NCBI GenBank assembly: GCA_964450915.1
Contig: CAYVFG010000028.1
Span: 1-6,729 of the forward strand
Source of the DNA: HO2-45-11b sp964450915
GTDB taxonomy: Bacteria; Patescibacteriota; Andersenbacteria; UBA10190
Direction: 5' to 3'
DNA: 6,729 bases
Shown piece after piece: positions 1-5,461 of the stretch. A model generated the notes under the pieces. That model ran no database searches, had not been told where the DNA came from, and saw nothing but the letters and a program-made list of their open reading frames with translations. The position numbers were made by a program, and so were the translations under genes. How positions within the stretch are numbered: position 1 is the first letter of the stretch; every line of letters starts with the position of its first letter.

Positions 1-2
1 GG

Positions 3-233
3 ACAATTGAGGATATGGATGGAGCAAATTTAGCTGCAGCCAAGAGAACCCTTGATTTATTTCGATCCATAAATAGTGTAGGGGATTCTGAGAATGCTAT
101 CTTGGATAAAATTAACGAGATAATGATTGTTCAGGCGCAACGAAATAGTGTTAGTGAGCCCACACGATACGCCTTATTATTCCAATCAGCCTTCGGCGAT
201 GATTGTTATCAAAAAAGAATTAAAAAAAAGTGA
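3..233 (+). CDS. 3' end of an unidentified gene (partial)
   Basis: This reading frame is open from the first complete codon at position 3 to the TGA at 231-233, while the other two plus-strand frames hit stops within the first 35 bases. It is therefore most likely the last 76 residues of a gene that begins upstream. An internal ATG at 15 could in principle start a 72-residue protein, but no ribosome binding site precedes it. The peptide looks mostly helical (for example LAAAKRTLDLF and AILDKINEIMIVQAQ) and ends in a basic tail, YQKRIKKK, encoded by A-rich sequence. I do not recognise the family. A strong intrinsic terminator starts 17 bases after the stop, which supports this as a genuine gene end and the end of a transcription unit. 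That it is coding is fairly likely; its function is unknown. Confidence 0.6.
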   Translation, partial: TIEDMDGANLAAAKRTLDLFRSINSVGDSENAILDKINEIMIVQAQRNSVSEPTRYALLFQSAFGDDCYQKRIKKK

Positions 234-250
234 TCATGAGGTTCTTGGTT

Positions 251-295
251 AAAGCCGGCATCGCACAAGATATTGTGACATGACCGGTTTTTTTT
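251..295 (+). terminator. Rho-independent terminator
   Basis: The stem pairs AAAGCCGG (251-258) with CCGGTTTT (284-291), using one G-T pair. It continues with CAT/ATG (259-261 with 280-282), a 2x2 internal mismatch, and CACAA/TTGTG (264-268 with 273-277), closed by a GATA loop. A283 is bulged. Eight T residues follow at 288-295. It ends the transcript of the partial gene just upstream. The minus-strand version has only a short T run, so it is probably one-directional. Confidence 0.88.
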
Positions 296-307
296 GCTTA
301 AAAATAA

Positions 308-324
308 GAACATATTAAGTGTTC
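308..324. repeat. Short inverted repeat GAACA-N7-TGTTC
   Basis: GAACA at 308-312 is matched by TGTTC at 320-324 across a 7-base AT-rich spacer. It lies about 90 bases upstream of the 322-residue gene and just before a second inverted repeat. It could be a protein-binding dyad or a weak hairpin. Repeats this short occur by chance in AT-rich DNA, so the functional claim is weak. Confidence 0.3.
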
Positions 325-329
325 ATATA

Positions 330-347
330 GTATTTTGCCTAAAATAC
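330..347. repeat. Perfect 7-bp hairpin GTATTTT-GCCT-AAAATAC
   Basis: GTATTTT (330-336) is the exact reverse complement of AAAATAC (341-347), with a 4-base loop GCCT. No T-run follows on either strand, so it is not an intrinsic terminator. The loop GCCT is complementary to AGGC at 357-360, so an alternative helix TGCCT (336-340) with AGGCA (357-361) is possible and would exclude the first. The element sits in the leader of the 322-residue gene and may be an operator or RNA structure. Its function is unknown. Confidence 0.45.
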
Positions 348-415
348 GCAAAAAAGAGGCATGTATTCAATAGGGTAGACAATTACTCGCCATCCGAGCA
401 CACTTAATCATAGAT

Positions 416-1384
416 ATGACCCATCCAATTCGAGGAACAAGGAATGAACGCAGCTTGGTGCATATGCACGCATTGCTTGAGTTGAGCGGGCGAGATGGCG
501 ACGACCTTACGAGGATGATAGACATTATTGGAAATGCTCCAGATAGCGCTACTGCGATGTACGAGGTGGTGAATTTTCTACATGTTGAAGATAGCGCTCT
601 TCAGGAGAAATGGAGCAAGCACGTATCTCAGGTATGGTTCGAACTTCATCCGAATGTTCCTGCGAATTTGAATTTATATATTATGAGCCAGGACGTCATG
701 CTGTCGGATGCTCTTATGGAGGTTCATGGATTGTTACAGGAATTAGCTGAACATCCTGCGCGTGCCAATGAATTATTAATAACTGGGGTGCTTCATGCCT
801 CTGAAGAACAGCGAATTACGGATACGCTGAGCGTATTTGCGGGGGATAGTATGAATGTTCGTCGGGCATCTGCAATCGTAGAAGAGCTTCGATTGGTTCG
901 CATTGTGAAAAACGAGGTGCGGGTAGTGAAGTCTCGATACAACCGTTTCCAGGCGCTCCCGCTATCGGCGCAGTATTACATGGTGTGGCATATCGATATG
1001 TATCACTTGGATTGGAAGGAGTACGCATATGGCATGCAATCCCATCTGGCAGTATTTCAGCAATACTTGCCAATGATTTGGGAGTTGCTTGAGCATGCTT
1101 CCGTTGGGCAGACACACAGCGTTGATGAATTTGCTTGGCATATTGTTCGCGCGTTTCGGCCATTATGGCAACAAGAAAATGCTCTGGGCGCATACGAGCA
1201 ATCCGCACTGCATTCCATGATTAATGAATGGCTCGTCGATAAGGTGTTTGCGCGATATGGACTTGTGGATCGGATGGATATCGAAGGTTCCCCGAGGGCG
1301 TTTATGTGGAATAGGGCCGGAATTACGCTTTTGCATTCAGAGAGAACAATAAAACTCCCGTGCGCAATTGATGTTTTGGAATAA
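416..1384 (+). CDS. Conserved-looking hypothetical protein, 322 aa
   Basis: I do not recognise this protein. It has no signal peptide or transmembrane segment and is rich in helix-forming residues, with many Trp, Tyr and His residues in its second half, so a soluble cytoplasmic protein is likely. Residues about 145-178 (NVRRASAIVEELRLVRIVKNEVRVV and on) read like a recognition helix followed by a beta wing. The stretch LPLSAQYYMVWHIDMYHLDW (181-200), a helical block and AYEQSALHSM...GLVDRM (259-287) follow. This layout vaguely recalls winged-helix scaffolds in other bacterial and archaeal proteins, but no catalytic motif is visible. The frame is open back to a TAG at 371-373 and ATG 416 is its first ATG. 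There is no clear Shine-Dalgarno; in-frame GTG 458 and ATG 464 are alternatives. It converges on the recombinase gene with zero bases between the stops. Coding status is secure; function is not. Confidence 0.8.
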   Translation: MTHPIRGTRNERSLVHMHALLELSGRDGDDLTRMIDIIGNAPDSATAMYEVVNFLHVEDSALQEKWSKHVSQVWFELHPNVPANLNLYIMSQDVMLSDALMEVHGLLQELAEHPARANELLITGVLHASEEQRITDTLSVFAGDSMNVRRASAIVEELRLVRIVKNEVRVVKSRYNRFQALPLSAQYYMVWHIDMYHLDWKEYAYGMQSHLAVFQQYLPMIWELLEHASVGQTHSVDEFAWHIVRAFRPLWQQENALGAYEQSALHSMINEWLVDKVFARYGLVDRMDIEGSPRAFMWNRAGITLLHSERTIKLPCAIDVLE

Positions 1385-2296
1385 CTATTCTTGTTTGGAG
1401 TGGTGATATTTGTCGTGAATAGACTGCAGGTGAGTGTCTGTAAGATGGGTATAGATTTGCGTCGTTGTAATAGAGGAGTGGCCCAGTAATTGCTGTACGT
1501 GCCGTATATCTGCTCCGTTTTGCAGCAAGTCTGTTGCAAAGGAATGCCGCAACGTATGCGGGGTAATATCTTTTGTAATTCCGGCGTTTACTGATCGTTT
1601 TTTAATAATTCGTTGCATTGTTCGGGTGCTGAGCCTCAAGTCTCCTTGGTCCCCAATGCCTTTCTTGTGTCGGATAAATAAGGCGGGGTCGATGTCTTTC
1701 CGCTGGGCAATATATGCGGTAATTGCGGTAAAAGCCGGTTTTGATAAAAATACGACTCGGATTTTATTGCCTTTTCCTCGCACGGGGATTTCGTTTGAAC
1801 TTTCTCTAATATCATCTCTATCCAGCTGAGCTGCCTCTGAAATGCGAACTCCTGTAGAAAAAAGCAAGGAAAGCAGGGCAAAATCACGCATATCCTCGAT
1901 AGACGACCCGTTCATAGAAGAGAGAAGCAAGTCGATTTCTTCGGGATACAGCACATCTACATCTCGTTCCGGCAGTTTTGCAAGCTCAACTCGCTCCGGC
2001 GCCAAGCAGGCGATATCTTGCTTTGCAACGTAGGTTAAAAATTGCCTGATGGCTATAAGGTAATAATTCTGGGTAGGGAGGGCAACGCCATTGCCGGACC
2101 CTGCCTCTTCATGGAGCCATCTGCGAAACAGGCGAATGGAGTGAATGGTGATGTCTTCTATACTCGATATGGCTTGCTGGCTGAAGAATGTTCGAAGGTA
2201 GTAATCGTAGTTTTTGGCTGTTTTATGCGACCGACCCTGTCCGATCTCGAGGTTTTCCAAAAAGTCGTTTCGAAGGTCTAAAAGGGATGTTTCCAT
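1385..2296 (-). CDS. Xer-type tyrosine recombinase, 303 aa
   Basis: This is a site-specific DNA recombinase of the phage-integrase/Xer family, which cuts and rejoins DNA through a 3'-phosphotyrosine intermediate. The N-terminal SAM-like core-binding domain covers about residues 3-95 and the catalytic domain about 113-298. The full active-site set is visible: R151 in STGVRISEA, K175 in RGKGNK, H247 and R250 in PHTLRH, H273 in LLGHSS and nucleophile Y282 in TTTQIYTH. The R-to-K spacing of 24 and the total length match E. coli XerD (298 aa), and the C-terminus after Y282 is short as in XerC/XerD. With no phage or integron genes nearby, a chromosome-dimer-resolution role is more likely than a mobile-element integrase. 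XerC and XerD types cannot be told apart from this window. It is transcribed away from rpsO. No dif site was recognised here. Confidence 0.93.
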   Translation of the reverse strand: METSLLDLRNDFLENLEIGQGRSHKTAKNYDYYLRTFFSQQAISSIEDITIHSIRLFRRWLHEEAGSGNGVALPTQNYYLIAIRQFLTYVAKQDIACLAPERVELAKLPERDVDVLYPEEIDLLLSSMNGSSIEDMRDFALLSLLFSTGVRISEAAQLDRDDIRESSNEIPVRGKGNKIRVVFLSKPAFTAITAYIAQRKDIDPALFIRHKKGIGDQGDLRLSTRTMQRIIKKRSVNAGITKDITPHTLRHSFATDLLQNGADIRHVQQLLGHSSITTTQIYTHLTDTHLQSIHDKYHHSKQE

Positions 2297-2351
2297 GTAT
2301 TTATAGTATATCCTCTTTACTTTTTTAGGGAACTATGTACGATATGAGGAT
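2297..2351. promoter_or_regulatory. Divergent intergenic region of the recombinase and rpsO genes
   Basis: These 55 bases separate two divergently read genes and should carry both 5' regions. The near-palindrome TATAGTATA at 2302-2310 gives a minus-strand -10-like TATACT (complement of 2305-2310), 8 bases before the recombinase ATG, and a plus-strand TATAGT (2302-2307). A weaker plus-strand hexamer TACGAT (2338-2343) lies 8 bases before the rpsO ATG. No convincing -35 box was found for either. A GAGGA at 2346-2350 sits only one base from the rpsO start, too close for normal Shine-Dalgarno use. The geometry would allow leaderless or very short 5' ends on both sides, which is inference. Confidence 0.4.
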
Positions 2352-2624
2352 ATGAGCAAAGTTGAAGGAAGGAAACAAACCATTATCAAGAAGTTCAAAC
2401 TTCACACTGAAGACACGGGTTCTCCTGAGGTTCAGATTGCTATTTTCTCTGAAAAGATTGAAGAGTTAGCTGGGCATTTGAAGAAAAACAAGAAGGATCA
2501 CCATAGCCGAAGAGGATTGCTGGGGATGGTAAGCAAACGAAAGCGCCTATTATCGTATTTGAAGCGTCAGGACGAAAAAAGATATCAAGTGCTTACGAAG
2601 AAATTAGGCATCAAGCAGGTGTGA
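2352..2624 (+). CDS. rpsO: 30S ribosomal protein S15
   Basis: At 90 residues this matches the usual S15 length of 88-90. S15 binds the central domain of 16S rRNA (helices 20-22) early in assembly of the 30S platform and contributes to an inter-subunit bridge. The family signatures are plain: EDTGSPEVQIAIFSEKI (residues 19-35), the loop KKDHHSRRGLLGMV (46-59) with its His-His-Ser-Arg-Arg core, and LLSYLKRQDEKRY near the C-terminus. The ATG at 2352 gives the expected N-terminus ending in IIKKF before the conserved block. The gene is first in an apparent operon with the NYN nuclease and pnp; rpsO followed by pnp is a widespread bacterial pairing. In E. coli S15 represses its own translation through an mRNA pseudoknot; no equivalent could be identified in the 55-base leader. 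Its TGA stop overlaps the next gene's GTG start. Confidence 0.97.
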   Translation: MSKVEGRKQTIIKKFKLHTEDTGSPEVQIAIFSEKIEELAGHLKKNKKDHHSRRGLLGMVSKRKRLLSYLKRQDEKRYQVLTKKLGIKQV

Positions 2625-3178
2625 GCGCGCCCGGACAATTTCCTCAACAGAGAGTAGGGGTTTTTGTAGACATCCAGAATATGTATTACTCTGCCCGCGC
2701 TATCCATGCGCGGAAAGTTAATTTTAAGAATGTTTTAGAACAGGCGGTATCTGGCAGGCAGCTCGTGCGAGCGATTGCATACGGCATTACAACTGAAGAG
2801 GCTCATGAAGAAGAATTTCACGACGCATTGTCTGCGCAAGGATTTGAAGTAAAAACGAAGCCATTGCAGACATTTATGGGCGGCCAAAAGAAGGGCGATT
2901 GGGATGTTGGGATTGCAACTGACGTGTTGCGGCTGGAACCGAAAATCGATGTGGCTGTTTTGGTGTGCGGGGATGGCGATTTCGTACCTATGGTTGAATT
3001 TGCCAAAGAAAAGGGGCTTCGCGTCGAAGTGGTAAGTTTCAGAGAGAGCACGTCTAAAAACTTAATCGAATCTGCTGATGGGTTCTTTGATTTATCGAGC
3101 AAAATCGATCAGTTTTTAATTAAAGATGCAAAACGGCCAGCTTCGCGTCCGAAAAGAACGGTGAAGATATTGTCATAA
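2621..3178 (+). CDS. NYN (LabA/DUF88-type PIN-like) domain protein, 185 aa
   Basis: This is a predicted metal-dependent ribonuclease of the NYN branch of the PIN-like superfamily. The strand RVGVFVDIQNMYYSA (11-25) carries the first acidic residue D17 and the family-typical Asn (N20). KKGDWDVGIATD (90-101) supplies D93, D95 and D101, and the CGDGDF turn (116-121) supplies D118 and D120, so a complete acidic pocket is visible. The Rossmann-like order of strands and helices continues to LIESADGFFDLS (148-159). A basic tail (KRPASRPKRTVK, 171-182) could hold RNA. The GTG start overlaps the rpsO TGA as GTGA, suggesting translational coupling; starting here places the first strand 10 residues in. 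Family assignment is confident. Its RNA target is unknown, and action alongside PNPase is inferred only from gene position. Confidence 0.88.
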   Translation: MSAPGQFPQQRVGVFVDIQNMYYSARAIHARKVNFKNVLEQAVSGRQLVRAIAYGITTEEAHEEEFHDALSAQGFEVKTKPLQTFMGGQKKGDWDVGIATDVLRLEPKIDVAVLVCGDGDFVPMVEFAKEKGLRVEVVSFRESTSKNLIESADGFFDLSSKIDQFLIKDAKRPASRPKRTVKILS

Positions 3179-3182
3179 GTAT

Positions 3183-3192
3183 GACACGTGTC
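3183..3192. repeat. Perfect 10-bp palindrome GACACGTGTC
   Basis: This self-complementary decamer begins 4 bases after the NYN stop codon, in the 166-base gap before pnp. A second palindrome, ATGATCAT, lies at 3215-3222. There is no T-run, so neither is a terminator. Either may be a protein-binding site or chance. The rest of the gap shows no convincing promoter; TAAAAT at 3296-3301 is an isolated -10-like hexamer. Confidence 0.3.
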
Positions 3193-3310
3193 GCGGTGCG
3201 TTGTACGGCGATATATGATCATTCTTAAACAATACGCATTCGCAAACTTCAGCAATATCTTTAGACTTTTGCCCGCTTAGCTCATCTTTTGCGGATAAAA
3301 TCCTGAAGAT

Positions 3311-3352
3311 ATGCATATTGAGGGGGTAGCGATGCGATCTACATATGAATAA
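3311..3352 (+). other. Possible micro-ORF overlapping the pnp start
   Basis: AGGGGG at 3321-3326 is the strongest Shine-Dalgarno-like run in the window. It lies 5 bases before ATG 3332, which opens a frame of six codons (MRSTYE) ending at TAA 3350-3352. ATG 3311 is in the same frame and gives MHIEGVAMRSTYE. The micro-ORF stops 8 bases inside pnp, in a different frame. The same G-run is 18 bases from the pnp ATG at 3345, further than usual. It may be a leader peptide coupled to pnp, or a spacing accident. Confidence 0.35.
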
Positions 3353-5447
3353 CGAATCAAAAAAAGAAGTTTCTGGTATTGTTGGTGCTCAAGAAATACG
3401 TATAAGTACGGGGGAGCTTGCGCGCCAAGCGGGTGGTTCAGTGGTTGTGCAATGCGGAGAAACGATAGTGCTTGGTACGGCAACGATGGGAAAGCCGATG
3501 TCTCCTGATGCGGATTTTTTGCCGCTCCTTGTGGAATATGATGAAAAGTTTTATGCAGCGGGGAAAATAAAAGGAAGTCGCTTTATGAAGCGAGAAGGAA
3601 AGCCTCACGATGATGCAATTTTAACTGCGCGATTAATCGATAGGTCTATTCGGCCGTTGTTCCCGAAAGGCATGATTAACGATGTTCAGGTTGTGTTGAC
3701 CGTGTTGTCATACGACGGCGTTAATGATCCGGATGTTATGGCGATGATTGCTGCTTGCGGCGCATTGATGGTAAGCGGCATCCCGTGGGAGGGGCCATTG
3801 GGCGCAACGCGCGTGGGAATGATCGATGGAGGATATGTGATTAACCCAACTATGGAGCAGCGAGAGGTAAGCAAGCTCGAGTTATTACTTGCCGGCACAT
3901 CAAAGGACATTTCTATGCTAGAGGCGGGCGCTCGAGAGATTCCGGAGAATGCCGTGCTTGATGCAATTGAAGCTGGTCAAAAGGGGATAGGGCAAGTTGT
4001 TGAGTTGTTGATCGAGCTGCAAAAGCAAGTGGCGCCAATGATGAAGGAGGCTATATTTGCAAAGAAAAACGACGAACATACGACGAAGATAGAAGATCTT
4101 GCTAGGTCTTTGTTAACAGACAAACTGTCTTTATCGAAAGGAAAAGATGATATTGCTCAAGCTGAAAGAGATGTTGTTGCCTACGTGCTTGAACATATGT
4201 CGGACGAAGAAAAAGAGCTCATTTCCGAGCATGAGGTGCGCAGCATCATTCATATTCTTCACGGAAAAGTTACGCGAGATCGAGTGCTTGACAGCGATGC
4301 GCGTAGTGACGGCAGAGCGCTCACCCAGGTTCGGCCACTAACAATTTCTGCGGGCATTCTCCCTCGTGCGCATGGTACTGGCTTGTTCCGAAGAGGCGAT
4401 ACACAGGTGCTCACCGTGCTTACTCTTGGGGGGCCAGACGATGCATTGATAGTGGACACGATCAGGAGCGAGGCAAAAAAGCGATACATTCATTATTATA
4501 ATTTCCCGGCGTTTTCCGTAGGAGAGATTCGCCCAAGCCGAGGTCCAGGACGACGCGAGATTGGCCATGGGGCTCTTGCGGAACGGGCGCTCTATGCCGT
4601 TCTTCCGGAGTACGAGCAATGGCCGTATACGATGCTGTTATTCTCGGAGGTGCTCGAAAGCAACGGGTCATCATCAATGGCTTCCGTGTGCGGATCGTCT
4701 CTTGCACTCATGGATGCGGGGGTGCCTATTACAAATCCTGTTGCAGGCATTGCAATGGGCCTTATGTCTGATGGGAAGGGGAAATATCGAGTATTGACAG
4801 ACATCGCCGGGATGGAAGACGAGAAAGGCGATATGGATTTTAAGGTTGCCGGTACGAAAAACGGTATTACTGCGCTGCAGATGGACATTAAAGTTATCGG
4901 TCTTACCCGAGAGATTCTTGAAAAAGCTCTTGAGCAAGCCAAAGATGCAAGAATGCATATTTTAGGAGAAATGAACAAAGTTCTTTCAGAACCTCGAAAG
5001 GAATTATCGAAATACGCTCCGCGTATCCACACGATGCGCATTCCTGTTGAGAAGATCGGCGACTTGATCGGCCCAAAAGGGAAGAATATCAATGAAATTA
5101 TCGACCAAACGGGCGCCAATATTTCTGTTGAGGATGACGGCCTTGTGTCTATTGTTACAAACGATGGGGATGCAATGGAGAAGGCGAAGAAGATGGTTGA
5201 CGATCTTACCCGAGTGATTAAGGCCGGCGACCGTTTTGAGGGAAGAGTGGTAAAGATTATGGATTTTGGTGCCTTCGTGCAGCTCGTGCCAAATACGGAC
5301 GGCTTGGTGCATATATCTCAGTTTCAGGATGAGCGCATTGAAAATCTTGCTGATATCGTAAAGGTTGGAGATATTTTGCCAGTTGTTGTTCTTGAAGTGG
5401 ATGCAAACGGGAGAATAAGTCTTTCACACAAAGCGACTAAAAAGTAG
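3345..5447 (+). CDS. pnp: Polynucleotide phosphorylase (PNPase), 700 aa
   Basis: PNPase degrades RNA from the 3' end by phosphorolysis, releasing nucleoside diphosphates, and can add tails in reverse; it forms a ring-shaped trimer in the cytoplasm. The length is typical (E. coli about 711). Domain order is complete: first RNase PH core about 14-145 with the RNA-contacting FMKREGKP loop (80-87) and ARLIDRSIRPLFP (95-107); a helical domain about 240-310; the catalytic second RNase PH core about 325-550; KH about 560-620 with GPKG (576-579); and S1 about 627-697 with FGAFV and GLVHISQ. ESNGSSSMASVCG (438-450) forms the phosphate site, and D492, D498 and K500 match E. coli D486, D492 and K494. 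It ends just after S1, without a long tail. ATG 3345 is the only ATG after the in-frame TAG at 3327; the G-rich ribosome-binding sequence is unusually distant. It is third in the rpsO operon, after a 166-base gap. Confidence 0.98.
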   Translation: MNNESKKEVSGIVGAQEIRISTGELARQAGGSVVVQCGETIVLGTATMGKPMSPDADFLPLLVEYDEKFYAAGKIKGSRFMKREGKPHDDAILTARLIDRSIRPLFPKGMINDVQVVLTVLSYDGVNDPDVMAMIAACGALMVSGIPWEGPLGATRVGMIDGGYVINPTMEQREVSKLELLLAGTSKDISMLEAGAREIPENAVLDAIEAGQKGIGQVVELLIELQKQVAPMMKEAIFAKKNDEHTTKIEDLARSLLTDKLSLSKGKDDIAQAERDVVAYVLEHMSDEEKELISEHEVRSIIHILHGKVTRDRVLDSDARSDGRALTQVRPLTISAGILPRAHGTGLFRRGDTQVLTVLTLGGPDDALIVDTIRSEAKKRYIHYYNFPAFSVGEIRPSRGPGRREIGHGALAERALYAVLPEYEQWPYTMLLFSEVLESNGSSSMASVCGSSLALMDAGVPITNPVAGIAMGLMSDGKGKYRVLTDIAGMEDEKGDMDFKVAGTKNGITALQMDIKVIGLTREILEKALEQAKDARMHILGEMNKVLSEPRKELSKYAPRIHTMRIPVEKIGDLIGPKGKNINEIIDQTGANISVEDDGLVSIVTNDGDAMEKAKKMVDDLTRVIKAGDRFEGRVVKIMDFGAFVQLVPNTDGLVHISQFQDERIENLADIVKVGDILPVVVLEVDANGRISLSHKATKK

Positions 5448-5461
5448 TACAATAGAATGCG

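Noticed and set aside
300..330. Possible dif (Xer target) site in the AT-rich leader
   Set aside because: ATAA and TTAAG half-site-like words occur near 304-319, but the spacing and arms do not match the 28-base dif pattern with its 6-base centre.
816..1539. Two minus-strand reading frames of 130 and 160 codons
   Set aside because: They overlap the coding strands of the 322-residue gene and the recombinase, are rich in Cys, Ser and Pro as expected from shadow frames, and resemble no protein.
1626..2281. Plus-strand reading frames of 63-79 codons inside the recombinase gene
   Set aside because: They are antisense to a gene with complete family motifs, have low-complexity Ser-rich or unstructured translations, and lack ribosome binding sites.
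1385..2296. Recombinase as part of an integron, phage or transposon
   Set aside because: No attC array, phage genes, terminal repeats or cargo are visible, and the neighbours are housekeeping genes; a chromosomal Xer role is simpler.
4561..5119. Several overlapping frames within pnp on both strands
   Set aside because: They lie wholly inside a gene with continuous PNPase homology and show no independent start signals.
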